DNA of 41,905 bases from a virus: positions 1-41,905 of the IMG/VR virus record IMGVR_UViG_3300010371_001397; one strand, 5' to 3'. Below, piece after piece: positions 7,538 to 15,490 of this stretch; positions within the stretch are counted from its first letter, which is position 1, and each line of letters begins with the position of its first letter. Under the pieces are notes generated by a model. It was not told the DNA's origin. It ran no database searches and saw nothing but the letters and a program-made list of their open reading frames with translations. The position numbers and the translations under genes were made by a program.

Positions 7538-8993
7538 CAGCGCGCTCCGTTATCAGGGCAGCAAGGGTAGGCGCGACGTGAAGCAGGCCCTTGATTGCGG
7601 CGGTGGCCTGCGCGTAGGTCGCGGACCTTGAAACACCAGCCACCGATGTAGAGAATACGTCATCGTCAGCATTAAGGCCAATCAGGACTGCCGTGATGTA
7701 CGGTTGCGGATGCCCCATATACTGGACCTCGCCGGTCGCCGAATCATAGCCTTCGAGCAATTGAGCTGAAGAACCAACACCGAGGGCTGGAAGGAAACAG
7801 AAGAGAAATATCCACTCCCAGGCCTCGTAGAAGACATATTTCTCGGCGGCAACTTTGATGGCGGGGATCACACGGGTCGCTACTGCGCCGCTGTTTCCCT
7901 GCGCGGCGTTGAAGGCTCCCAGGCGGCGCGCACCATGGAAAGGGGGAATGCTGGCAACGACCGAATCGCCCGTTATATCGAGGTGTACGAACCACCGCAA
8001 CGGCTTATTGGTAGCGTCGCTCGGATCTTGCCAGAACCCGGTTGTCTCGTCGACCGGGCGCGTCTTCTCCAGCGTCGCAACCTTGCTTCCGCACTGGTTA
8101 AGTTGCAGGTTGAAATCGTTGAGCACGTTTGAGAGATCGGCGGCGATGGCTTTGCGGGCGTCGTCGCGAAGCTTGGTCAACCATTGCCCTTGCAACGGGG
8201 GACGATAGAAATCTAGTTCCGTAGTGCCGTATTCTGCTTCGAGCGTCTGTCTGATGGCCAAGATAGCTCGATCAAGGTTCAGAGGAGTAGGACTCGTGGC
8301 TGATGGGCGCTGGTCCGTCGGGATCTTATTCTTAAAGGCGGCGTAGATAAGTCGCTTGTGCGAATTGCTCGCTATACGCTCAATCTGGTCTGGGAATAGG
8401 AGATAGAGGAGCGTGTTCCGTGTGGGCCGCTTGTCGGCATCAGCAATCTGGTCAAGCCACGATACAAATGCCCATGGCGGATCGGTGGTCATAAGACGTG
8501 TGCGCTCTGTCGCAGCCAATGACTTCCACTCACGCAGCACGGTGAGAAGAAACTCGAATTCAGTCGGTATGCCGGTCAAATAAAACGTGCCGGGGCTGCC
8601 AACGCCTTCGAGCGATGCCGCGTTGCTGAGTAATGGCGTGGTCGGCACTTCCTCACCCGACCATCGCCAGATCTCCGAGATGTGACGGAGCTTCGTCGAG
8701 GGGCCGATACTCGTCTTATGGGGGAAGAGCAGGACAACCCAGATGCATTCTGCCGCCAACTTCTTTATGTCTGCCGAGGCAGGAGTCAGTTGTTCTCGCA
8801 GTTTGTCGTAGAACGTCCTGTCCCCAAGAATCGGGTTGCCCGAAAACGTTGTGAGCAGCGCATCCACGTTCGCAAGCGTCCAAAGAGACGCGTTCGTGAA
8901 TACTGAACCGTCGCCCATGAAGCAGCGGTCCCGCCACGTCACCGCCGCCTCCAAGACTGCCGATATCGCGGGTTCTCCTGTCCAACGTGCCAA
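7527..8993 (-). CDS. Defence-operon protein with McrB-N-terminal-type motif
   Basis: A 488-residue protein with no catalytic motif that I can recognise. Around residues 200-225 it reads LLYLLFPDQIERIASNSHKR, very like a segment (L-L-H-L-L-F-P-D-x-F-E-x-I-V-S-x-x-H-K) that I associate with regions N-terminal to McrB-type AAA+ domains. Here that region would be a separate polypeptide. The C-terminal half mixes helices and strands and has a hydrophobic aromatic stretch (YEAWEWIFLFCFLPAL) that could be buried core; a membrane segment is less likely. The start is a TTG preceded by GAGGAAA at good spacing. It overlaps the NTPase gene by 11 bases, which supports a stoichiometric complex. A role as target sensor or adaptor of the McrB-like ring is an inference. 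Confidence 0.6.
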   Translation of the reverse strand: MARWTGEPAISAVLEAAVTWRDRCFMGDGSVFTNASLWTLANVDALLTTFSGNPILGDRTFYDKLREQLTPASADIKKLAAECIWVVLLFPHKTSIGPSTKLRHISEIWRWSGEEVPTTPLLSNAASLEGVGSPGTFYLTGIPTEFEFLLTVLREWKSLAATERTRLMTTDPPWAFVSWLDQIADADKRPTRNTLLYLLFPDQIERIASNSHKRLIYAAFKNKIPTDQRPSATSPTPLNLDRAILAIRQTLEAEYGTTELDFYRPPLQGQWLTKLRDDARKAIAADLSNVLNDFNLQLNQCGSKVATLEKTRPVDETTGFWQDPSDATNKPLRWFVHLDITGDSVVASIPPFHGARRLGAFNAAQGNSGAVATRVIPAIKVAAEKYVFYEAWEWIFLFCFLPALGVGSSAQLLEGYDSATGEVQYMGHPQPYITAVLIGLNADDDVFSTSVAGVSRSATYAQATAAIKGLLHVAPTLAALITERADGN

Positions 8994-9083
8994 CGGCGTT
9001 TCCTCGTATTGTTCTTGGTGATTGTAACGTATTGGTTGCGAATGACTTGCAGCGGGCCCGGTCCGCGCTCAGAACCACCGCCA

Positions 9084-9764
9084 TTAGCGCTGGTCTGTTC
9101 GACGAAGCAGCACGTCAATTTCAGCGGCAAAGCGCTCGCGCATGAGGTGGTGAAGTTCCTGCAGGCTGTTCACCTCTGCGAGCGTTATGGCTCCGCCGCC
9201 ATGGCGGAGCGCTATGCCCTTTTCGTGGGCTGCGCTTTTCGCGGAAGCGATGAGCTTCTCGATGTTGTTATACCGCCCCGTGAATTCGATGGCGCTGCTA
9301 CGCGAGGATATTTTCCAGAACCCACAGGCATCGTGAAAAGTGATTTCGTCGATGCGCCCCTCTCTTAGCTTGTCCGTCGCTTTCGATTTGAGAAGCCGCT
9401 CCAACTCATCTTTGAGAGGACGTGCGAGTCCGACTTTTTCCGTTCCGGCGGCTTCCGCTTGCAACCCGTCCGCGTAGTCCGCCCCTGCCTCCGTGAGCTG
9501 ATAGAGTTTGTTGCCCACCTTCACCAGATACCCCCGTTGCCGCACCGGTTTTGTGCCCATGATCTCTGCAAACACCCTGTTGGAATCCGGGTATGCGCTT
9601 CGACCGTTACTATCGGCGTAGCCGGGAAGTCCAAACGTATCAGGGTATGCCCGCCATGCAGCGACGACGAGATCCTCGGCTGTGAAGGGTGACTTGCCAG
9701 CCATCCTCAGTTGTTGTGCTGCTACGACGAGTTTGTCGGCTACGCTTAGCTTTCGGTCGGTCAT
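9084..9764 (-). CDS. Winged-helix protein of the defence operon
   Basis: A 226-residue soluble protein. The N-terminal half (FTAEDLVVAAWRAYPDTF, then AYPDSNRVFAEIMG and RGYLVKVGNKLYQLTEAG) has the rhythm of a winged-helix DNA-binding domain: helix, recognition helix around the SNRVFAEIMG segment, and a two-stranded wing ending in YQLT. I have seen this type of N-terminus in proteins of restriction-like islands. The C-terminal 120 residues are helical and unrecognised. The start ATG at 9764 follows AGGGAG and lies 8 bases after the stop of the ATPase gene. A longer frame upstream overlaps that gene and lacks a ribosome site. It may recognise DNA for the complex or regulate the operon. Confidence 0.7.
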   Translation of the reverse strand: MTDRKLSVADKLVVAAQQLRMAGKSPFTAEDLVVAAWRAYPDTFGLPGYADSNGRSAYPDSNRVFAEIMGTKPVRQRGYLVKVGNKLYQLTEAGADYADGLQAEAAGTEKVGLARPLKDELERLLKSKATDKLREGRIDEITFHDACGFWKISSRSSAIEFTGRYNNIEKLIASAKSAAHEKGIALRHGGGAITLAEVNSLQELHHLMRERFAAEIDVLLRRTDQR

Positions 9765-9772
9765 GATACTCC

Positions 9773-12046
9773 CTATGCGGTGGGCAGCGTTCCTTCCTTT
9801 ATGAAGTCGAGAAGTGAACTGGCTGCGGCAGCTTGGATTTCTGCGGCCTTGGTCCCCCATTGATTGAGGTAGTCGTCGATTGAAGAATCCGGCTGCTCCT
9901 TCGCGCTATAGGTGAGCGCGATCTGGATAAGGATTTCGACGTAACGTTCAAGGTGATACATCCGCCATTCGCGGGATTGGTAGCCATAATCTTTATCCTT
10001 GTCGAGGAGCATGGCCGCAATCGGGCTCGAACTGTTGATCCACCAGATATTCCGGTCAACGTCTTGTGGACCTTGATAGACCGGCGGGTAGTCCCGGCTT
10101 AGGTGCACCGGCTGATTCGTGTCGGGGTCGTTATTGATGGAAGAAACGAGAATCGTTGGATACCCGCGCCCTTTCCCTTCCGTACCTCCAGCCCCCGTGC
10201 CGGGAATCACGCGGACGGCTGCCGGTAATTTTGCCATGGCGTGATCGTCGCCCGCAGCAATTTGACACTCGCCGACGTCGAACCCGTAGACGACTCCTGC
10301 GGCGCTAACCCGGGCTATCTTCGCATTGTCTTCGGTCCACACGAGGTAGACCCCGGACGATTTTTCCCCGGTAGCAAGCGTGCAAACGGCTTCGAGCGCG
10401 CGGCGCGATCCGACCGGCAGTTCCACGGTGTTCGGAATGATCTCGATTTCGTGGATAACGACGACCGAAAGGCTCGTGGTGTTAGAGCGCACTTTTCCGT
10501 CCAACGTCTCTGCATGGAGGTTTGTAGTGCCAGCGGCATAGGTATTGATCACACCGAGATCTTCATCAACCATCGCCACGTTCGTGTCATCGCTCACCCA
10601 TCGGTAGGGCACGGGCCTGATCCGGTCGTCCTTAGCATCAAAAAACTCAACCGTCGGTTTCAGAGAGACACCGACACCAGCCTGATTGTGTGAGAGGTTG
10701 ACATGGATTCTCGCAGGCTTGCCGCTTGGGAGGCGATGGGGTGGTGGTGGCTCTTTCTCTACACCTTTTCCCTTGCCGCCGAAGAGGTTATCCAGGAACT
10801 GGTTCTTCCAGCGATCCAGCGCCTCGTTGATCTTGCTGAGTTCGCTCTTCTCCTTCTGATCGTACTTTTTCTTCTCCTTGGCCTCGAATTCCTTGGCGTA
10901 CTTCGTGATCTGCTCGGAGAGAAATACCTTAACAGCGCGCGTCAGGGGCCCTTCGGCAAGCAGGCCGCGATCATTCTGTGTGAATGTTTCGAGGGCCGCA
11001 AGGCTGCACTCGCCGTAAATATTGTCCCGGAAAGGCGACTGAACGTCGAGATCAAGAACAGGGACATACCCGACATATTCTGTTCCGACCTTGAACGTAA
11101 TCGTGTGACGGCCCTTCTTGCCCCACCGCATGCTCTTATCGGAAGTCTTCAGGACGAGTTGCCCCACCGGTCGTTTGCCGCCGTCTGTTGTAGACACGGA
11201 CGTTTTGTACGCGGGATCGGGTAGCACTTCCGGGATGGCGATGACACGGGGCGTTTCGCCCCCGTGCAAAGGAGGAATCTGCGCAAGCGCGAGCGGCTTC
11301 CCTTCGTTCATCGGCGTCCCGTTCAACATCACGTACACCTGACAGAATTCGAGCGTGCGGATCATTTGCGGGTGTTCCTGTAGATGGTCGACAAGCGCAG
11401 TGAGCGCTCCCCGTCCTACAAGATCTTTCGGCCCGAACCCTGACACGACCGTGTAGCCAACGCAGTTGGACGCGGCGTTTTTGACGGCCGGTGGGAGGTG
11501 CTCCGGGCTGCAGTGGAGTTCTTCGAGCGTACTGGCGAGCCGGGTAGGCGCGTTCGGGACTTTATAGTCGCGACCTTCGCTGCGGGAAGGGAAATATCCA
11601 AATTTTACCGAGTTCGCGACGACGCCGTAGGTGCATCCGAGGCGGTTCTTAACGGTTTGGACAAGCGCGTGGCTCTCAAACATCTGGCACATGTAACACT
11701 TGCCACCATTGCCGTGTCCGCCTTGGATGGAGTCACCTTTTGCGCCACGCTGCGCCGCGTCGGGGTCCGCCCACCTCCTGAAGTGTTGTTCGATCACGTC
11801 GCTCGTCATCCCCGAGAAGTCGAGACACGAGATCGACGCGGTGCGTTTCCTGCGATCATCATTGAGGATGAGCACGATGATACGGTCAGCTGCATCGCGA
11901 TTGTTTCTCGCGTACTCGTCGGCGCTGTTCTTTACCCATTCGGGCAGGCCATTCTCGTGAGTCTGGAATGGGGCGCAGATTAAACGGATCGCACCTTCCT
12001 GGTGAACCTTCACATCTAGGTCTGGCGTGTACTGTACGGTGCTCAT
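9773..12046 (-). CDS. GHKL (MORC/Hsp90-like) ATPase with two Ig-like domains
   Basis: A 757-residue protein. The N-terminal Bergerat-fold ATPase shows the N box (Glu36, Asn40, Asp43 in LPEWVKNSADEY), the G1 box DFSGM (76-80) and a glycine-rich lid GGHGNGGK (109-116). A transducer-like region extends to about 345 and a charged helix or coiled coil lies at about 380-412. Two tandem beta-rich segments (about 446-531 and 533-615) look like bacterial Ig-like (BIG2-type) domains: each has V-x-x-x-x-x-G-V-I/V-Y/N-x-x-x-x-G-x-x spacing. The last 130 residues are helical. GHKL ATPases of the MORC/MutL type are known from restriction-modification operons, where ATP-driven dimerisation clamps DNA. Ig-like domains in a protein without a signal peptide are unusual. 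The start at 12046 has GGAGG upstream. Confidence 0.8.
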   Translation of the reverse strand: MSTVQYTPDLDVKVHQEGAIRLICAPFQTHENGLPEWVKNSADEYARNNRDAADRIIVLILNDDRRKRTASISCLDFSGMTSDVIEQHFRRWADPDAAQRGAKGDSIQGGHGNGGKCYMCQMFESHALVQTVKNRLGCTYGVVANSVKFGYFPSRSEGRDYKVPNAPTRLASTLEELHCSPEHLPPAVKNAASNCVGYTVVSGFGPKDLVGRGALTALVDHLQEHPQMIRTLEFCQVYVMLNGTPMNEGKPLALAQIPPLHGGETPRVIAIPEVLPDPAYKTSVSTTDGGKRPVGQLVLKTSDKSMRWGKKGRHTITFKVGTEYVGYVPVLDLDVQSPFRDNIYGECSLAALETFTQNDRGLLAEGPLTRAVKVFLSEQITKYAKEFEAKEKKKYDQKEKSELSKINEALDRWKNQFLDNLFGGKGKGVEKEPPPPHRLPSGKPARIHVNLSHNQAGVGVSLKPTVEFFDAKDDRIRPVPYRWVSDDTNVAMVDEDLGVINTYAAGTTNLHAETLDGKVRSNTTSLSVVVIHEIEIIPNTVELPVGSRRALEAVCTLATGEKSSGVYLVWTEDNAKIARVSAAGVVYGFDVGECQIAAGDDHAMAKLPAAVRVIPGTGAGGTEGKGRGYPTILVSSINNDPDTNQPVHLSRDYPPVYQGPQDVDRNIWWINSSSPIAAMLLDKDKDYGYQSREWRMYHLERYVEILIQIALTYSAKEQPDSSIDDYLNQWGTKAAEIQAAAASSLLDFIKEGTLPTA

Positions 12047-12071
12047 CGGTCGTAAACCTCCAAAGCTCGCG

Positions 12072-12665
12072 CTACTTCTTCTCGTGTCCCTGCTGACGCT
12101 GTTCAAAGATTTTGATCCACCCGGGGCGCGGCCGACTTGCGTATCCTTCCGCCATCAGAATGCCGCCAACGTATGCGGCGGGCCCCATTTTCGTCTCCCA
12201 GTTTTCCTTAATCCAGTGGCCGAAGCTTCCAGGCTCTGGCTGCGAGAAATTCAATCCGGCGCGGATTTCTTTTCCTCGAAACGTCTTCAGCAGCAACGCC
12301 CATTGGGCTGCATCGAATCGGAGCTTGTAGTTGGCTTTCTTGCTCGGCCAAATTATGGTCCCGGTCTCCACGCTGCCGGAGTACCTGAAGGATGATTGTC
12401 CGCCGAACGTTGGGCATTCCTGATCACGAATTCCGTGATCGGCTGGCGATGCCGGAGCGGGTGCTTCTCTTGTAGTTACCGGTGTCGCGAGCTGCGCTAT
12501 GACGACCGACTGGTCAAGGTATTTCGCAAGATCACTCTCTCCAACGCGCACTTCCCCGCCGATGCGGTAGGCCCGTAGTTGCCCCGACTGCACGAGCTGG
12601 TGGACGACCTCGAGGTCAACCTTGAGCAGTGCCGCCAGATCTTCTTCTGAGTAAAAACTCGTCAT
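12072..12665 (-). CDS. Excisionase-type HTH regulator heading the defence operon
   Basis: A 197-residue protein whose first 56 residues are a MerR/excisionase-type helix-turn-helix (YSEEDLAALLKVDLEVVHQL, then AYRIGGEVRVGESDLAKYL). After a Pro/Ala-rich linker, residues 85-197 form a second, unrecognised domain with many aromatic residues. It is the first gene of the minus-strand operon, 25 bases upstream of the ATPase gene. Its ATG lies eight bases after a predicted -10 hexamer and has no Shine-Dalgarno sequence, so the message may be leaderless. Direct repeats overlapping that promoter are candidate operators. The most likely role is autoregulation of the operon; a structural role through the C-terminal domain is also possible. 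Confidence 0.7.
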   Translation of the reverse strand: MTSFYSEEDLAALLKVDLEVVHQLVQSGQLRAYRIGGEVRVGESDLAKYLDQSVVIAQLATPVTTREAPAPASPADHGIRDQECPTFGGQSSFRYSGSVETGTIIWPSKKANYKLRFDAAQWALLLKTFRGKEIRAGLNFSQPEPGSFGHWIKENWETKMGPAAYVGGILMAEGYASRPRPGWIKIFEQRQQGHEKK

Positions 12666-12667
12666 AA

Positions 12668-12712
12668 ATCGCTACTGTATCGCTACATTGCATCGATGTC
12701 AATATACTGTAT
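12668..12712. repeat. Operator-like repeats over the defence-operon promoter
   Basis: ATCGCTAC occurs at 12668-12675 and again at 12679-12686, an 11-base (one helical turn) period. TACTGTAT occurs at 12673-12680 and 12705-12712, 32 bases (three turns) apart. The repeats cover the -10 and lie just upstream of the -35 of the minus-strand promoter, as expected for binding by the HTH regulator encoded by the first gene. The second TACTGTAT is one mismatch from a CTGT-N8-ACAG LexA-type box. Confidence 0.5.
12674..12702 (-). promoter_or_regulatory. Promoter of the minus-strand defence operon, probably leaderless
   Basis: On the minus strand TTGACA (12702-12697) and TACAGT (12679-12674) are separated by 17 bases. 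The -35 is a perfect consensus. The ATG of the regulator gene begins eight bases after the -10, so transcription would start at or within a base or two of the start codon. The absence of a ribosome-binding site before that ATG agrees with this. Confidence 0.6.
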
Positions 12713-12715
12713 AAC
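12688..12715 (+). promoter_or_regulatory. Candidate promoter of the plus-strand two-gene module
   Basis: TTGCAT (12688-12693) and TATAAC (12710-12715) are separated by 16 bases. The -10 is good and the -35 weak. It overlaps the -35 of the divergent defence-operon promoter, so the two directions could be co-regulated or mutually exclusive. The leader to the ATG at 12988 would be about 270 bases, which makes a promoter nearer the gene possible too. Confidence 0.3.
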
Positions 12716-12987
12716 TTTACAAGCCTTAAGTATGAAAATTGTTGATTAAAAACATAGATGCGATCCAGCATCTCGCTGCCATAAGGAGCGCCTGGGGCTG
12801 CCTCTGATAATTCGCGGTGCCCCCCCAACCCACGCGGCGGTCCGGGCCGCAACAATTCTGGCCGATCCTGTTTTTTTGATAAAATGAAGTAAAGAGAGGC
12901 CTCTGCACCTTCGGATTGGGGGACGGCAGGGGTCAGATCGGCACTATTAGTCCGTGGCGGTTCCTCTCTTTGAAGGGGCTGAATTAC

Positions 12988-14157
12988 ATGGCCACGAACT
13001 ATAGTCCAAAGCATTTCCTTCGCCAGGTACCGAACCCTCTTTTGAAGGCGTTCTTTGATCGGCGAGGAGAACTTACTCAGGTTGCCTGGGACCAACTCGG
13101 AGAGATGGACGCCGATCCAGTCTTCGAGGCCTGGCAGACCCTTCCCGAAACAGCCCGCGCCGAAGTCGAGCGAACTTTCCGTTCGGTCTCAGATCTTGCC
13201 TCTGCACAGGGGCTACAGACGCTGATCGAAGAGGGCCAGTTCCATCGTGTGGATCTGACCCCAAGCCTGAACCAGCTCAAGGGTCTCCACGAAAAAGTCT
13301 TCTGGGTTTACCTCAACCACGAGAAAGTGTTCGTCTCGGCAGGGCGGTTGAATCGCGCGGACCATTTGAACGGACGCTACTGGAGACGCCGAACCGACCT
13401 GCCTGCGAAGAAACCGGATATCAGCCACCCAACGCGGGAACTCCTGGCGCAGGCGATCTCGAAGTATTACCGGGACCGTCAGGGACGCGGCGAGCACTGC
13501 AAGGTTGAGGTCTATCTCCGACGCGAGAAGATTCATTACTTTTTCGCTTACCCCGCAGATTACGCCGACACGGTGATCATCTATAACGACCTCGGGGCAC
13601 TCGAGCGCCAGGTTCAAAAGGCCGCATTTGAGGTCATATTCGCTTACAACGAAGCGTCGGGAACGCTGGATCTCTTTGTTCAGGGTGACAAGGACCTGCG
13701 GCGGGATATCGAGGAGATCTTCGCGCGCCTCATCCTCAAGGAGGAACTACCCACGGAGAGCGCCGCGCGCCAGCCGTATGAATTGAATGGTCTCCGCAGC
13801 CGCGATTTTGACTTTCCGACCGACCCGGAGGATTCCATCCAGGAAGTTCGCGTCAAGGCGCTGCGGCTATCGATAGTCGGGCCCGGTTTCGGGCGAATCA
13901 CATTTGAGAGCGATGCGCGGCGGAAGCGCGGCGACATCTACGACCTGATGGAGAAGAGCCTGAACAAAGTCCGGATGGATGCTGAGGCGATCAATGTAAC
14001 CCGTGCTGTGATGGACGTAATTTACGCAACCGGGGGCAAGCCGAAGACTGAGAACTTCTATATTGCGTATCCAGACACATGTAGCCTCAAGGACACGCCG
14101 GAGCATCTGAAGATTCAGGAGTATCTCCGGCGCTGGGGAATCGCCAGCGAGAATTAG
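12988..14157 (+). CDS. Protein of unknown function, first of a coupled pair
   Basis: A 389-residue soluble protein that I do not recognise. It reads as an ordered alpha/beta protein: a helical N-terminal region (LLKAFFDRRGELTQVAWDQL), a central beta-rich region (CKVEVYLRREKIHYFFAYPA, then VIIYNDLG), and a C-terminal region with VKALRLSIVGPGFGRITFES. No signal peptide, membrane segment or nucleotide-binding motif is visible. The ATG at 12988 follows GAAGGGG at 9-base spacing. An earlier in-frame ATG at 12916 is less well placed. The next gene starts two bases after the stop, so the two products are probably made together. It is divergent from the defence operon and sits before the phage replication genes. 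An accessory or defence role is a guess from position. Confidence 0.65.
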   Translation: MATNYSPKHFLRQVPNPLLKAFFDRRGELTQVAWDQLGEMDADPVFEAWQTLPETARAEVERTFRSVSDLASAQGLQTLIEEGQFHRVDLTPSLNQLKGLHEKVFWVYLNHEKVFVSAGRLNRADHLNGRYWRRRTDLPAKKPDISHPTRELLAQAISKYYRDRQGRGEHCKVEVYLRREKIHYFFAYPADYADTVIIYNDLGALERQVQKAAFEVIFAYNEASGTLDLFVQGDKDLRRDIEEIFARLILKEELPTESAARQPYELNGLRSRDFDFPTDPEDSIQEVRVKALRLSIVGPGFGRITFESDARRKRGDIYDLMEKSLNKVRMDAEAINVTRAVMDVIYATGGKPKTENFYIAYPDTCSLKDTPEHLKIQEYLRRWGIASEN

Positions 14158-14158
14158 C

Positions 14159-15349
14159 GTGCGCGCGTTCTGGATTCGCGCGGATCTCGATGAGGCCGCA
14201 TTCCGCGGCGACGAGCTTCCCGCGTTTGGGCCGGCGGCGTTGCAAGTTTTCAAAACAGAAAAACTGCTGAAGCGTGGCGAAGATCTCCGCGAGGTGGAGT
14301 GCGGGGACTGCGGCAACCCACACATCGAAAACGTCGACATCATCACCGATTCGCCCAGCGGTGTGCCGAGGGCCTACATCGCGTGCGGAGCCGGTCGCGC
14401 CTCAGTTGATCTGGTCCGCCTTCAGGTCTGGGCGATAGACTTTGATCGCCTTGCCGCCGTTGCGAGTTCAGCGCTCGGTTTGGGCGGTCGGATCATACAG
14501 GTCGCCGCAGACCGGGTTTGGCTTCTGGGCACAGCGAAGTTCGCCGACAGAACCCGAGACGTCTTCCTCGTGCGCGGGATCGGATGGCCGGACAGCCCCC
14601 TGCTTATTTCCGGGAATGCTCGTTTGTCCACGTCTCCCTGCCCGCTGATTCTCTGCATGAATCGCGTGCCGGATGACCCAGCCTGGCAGGGCGAACGCGC
14701 GGTCGTGCCGCTGTCTGAATTCGACTGGCTGGAGGGTGATCGATCCACGCTCCTGAAGAGAGTTACCGATATCCTCGAAGAATACCCGCGTCCGCCGGAA
14801 CTCACGCAGCAACGGGTGTTCCGCAAGGAAGGCGACTTCTGGAGTGTCAGGTTTGACGGCAAAACCATCCGGCTCAAAGATGGCAAGGGCCCGGTATACC
14901 TGTCGTATCTGCTGCGCCAGCCGGGGCGCGATTTCCCTGCGGTCGACCTTCTCAAAGCGGCCAGCGGTGCGGCTGTAGTCGCGGCGCGAAGTTCCGCTGG
15001 CACGGCAATCGACGAACAAGCGCGGGCGCAGTACAAGACGCGCGCGCATGAAATTCAGGACGAACTGGCCGAAGCCCGTAAACTCAATGACTCCGGCCGC
15101 GTCGCGACGCTTCAAGAAGAACTGGAAAAGATTGCGGAGCAAATGACGGCGGCCACGGGGCTGGGCGGTCGCCGCCGTTTGGTCGGTGATACCGCGGAGA
15201 AAGCACGGAAGTCTGTCTCGGCCGCCGTCAGTCGCACCGTTCGCCAGGCCGGGGCAGCAAACAGCAGTCTGGGCGAGCACCTTCAGAAGCACGTCTCGTC
15301 GGGTGCCGCCCTTTCCTACCAAGGCGACGGTACGCCGTGGACTTTTTAG
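14159..15349 (+). CDS. Protein with signal-transduction-type C-terminal winged-helix domain
   Basis: A 396-residue protein with a GTG start two bases after the preceding stop. The N-terminal 210 residues are not recognised; they include a CGDC pair (48-51). From about residue 218 the sequence follows a C-terminal module common in bacterial AAA/LuxR-type regulators and cyclases. It has VFRKEGDFWSVRFDGKTIRL (220-239), a K-G-x-x-Y-L-x-x-L-L-R-x-P-G-R segment (243-257), a Y-x-x-R-x-x-E-I-x-D-E-L-A-E-A helix (292-306), GLGGRRR (334-340) and the T-A-E-K-A-R-K-S-V segment (345-353). It ends in L-G-E-H-L-x-x-x-V-x-S-G-x-x-x-S-Y. In known proteins this module follows a signalling or ATPase domain. Here no ATPase is present, so it may act through the partner encoded just upstream. 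Confidence 0.65.
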   Translation: MRAFWIRADLDEAAFRGDELPAFGPAALQVFKTEKLLKRGEDLREVECGDCGNPHIENVDIITDSPSGVPRAYIACGAGRASVDLVRLQVWAIDFDRLAAVASSALGLGGRIIQVAADRVWLLGTAKFADRTRDVFLVRGIGWPDSPLLISGNARLSTSPCPLILCMNRVPDDPAWQGERAVVPLSEFDWLEGDRSTLLKRVTDILEEYPRPPELTQQRVFRKEGDFWSVRFDGKTIRLKDGKGPVYLSYLLRQPGRDFPAVDLLKAASGAAVVAARSSAGTAIDEQARAQYKTRAHEIQDELAEARKLNDSGRVATLQEELEKIAEQMTAATGLGGRRRLVGDTAEKARKSVSAAVSRTVRQAGAANSSLGEHLQKHVSSGAALSYQGDGTPWTF

Positions 15350-15362
15350 CAGTTTTTTCGCC

Positions 15363-15404
15363 TGCCACGCGGCTTGTGGCGATTGCCACGCAGCTTGTAG
15401 CGCC
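15363..15404. repeat. Tandem 21-base repeat with hairpin potential
   Basis: TGCCACGCGGCTTGTGGCGAT (15363-15383) is followed directly by a second copy matching at 17 of 21 positions (15384-15404). The first copy can fold as GCCAC-GCGGCTT-GTGGC. It lies between the accessory pair and the replication module, just after a T-rich stretch at the end of the preceding gene. Confidence 0.5.
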
Positions 15405-15419
15405 TTCTTTGTGAAGGCG
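15401..15419 (+). terminator. Hairpin downstream of the accessory pair (terminator-like)
   Basis: CGCCTTC (15401-15407) and GAAGGCG (15413-15419) form a perfect 7-bp stem with a 5-base loop, 50 bases after the stop codon. There is no strong T tract after it, so it is a weak or factor-dependent terminator, or an RNA-stabilising hairpin. Confidence 0.4.
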
Positions 15420-15490
15420 TTGCCCCGGCGTTAGTAAAAGCGCGAGGAACAGCAGGAATCTGAAATTCCCGCCTCGGATTAGCCGGGCAA

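Larger units (their letters stand above)
12666..12987. other. Divergent control region between defence operon and two-gene module
   Basis: About 320 bases without a convincing gene. The left 60 bases are AT-rich and hold overlapping promoter candidates for both directions and the repeats listed separately. The rest (about 12740-12987) would be the leader of the plus-strand gene at 12988. It contains a GATGC/GCATC mini-hairpin near 12757, an AT-rich GATAAAATGAAG stretch near 12877 that could be a second -10 region, and a palindromic AGAGGCCTCT near 12895. No function is clear for these. Confidence 0.5.

Noticed and set aside
12705-12722. LexA/SOS box upstream of the defence operon
   Set aside because: CTGT-N8-ACAA is one mismatch from CTGT-N8-ACAG, but that consensus belongs to gammaproteobacteria and the host is unknown; kept only as a hint in the control-region finding.
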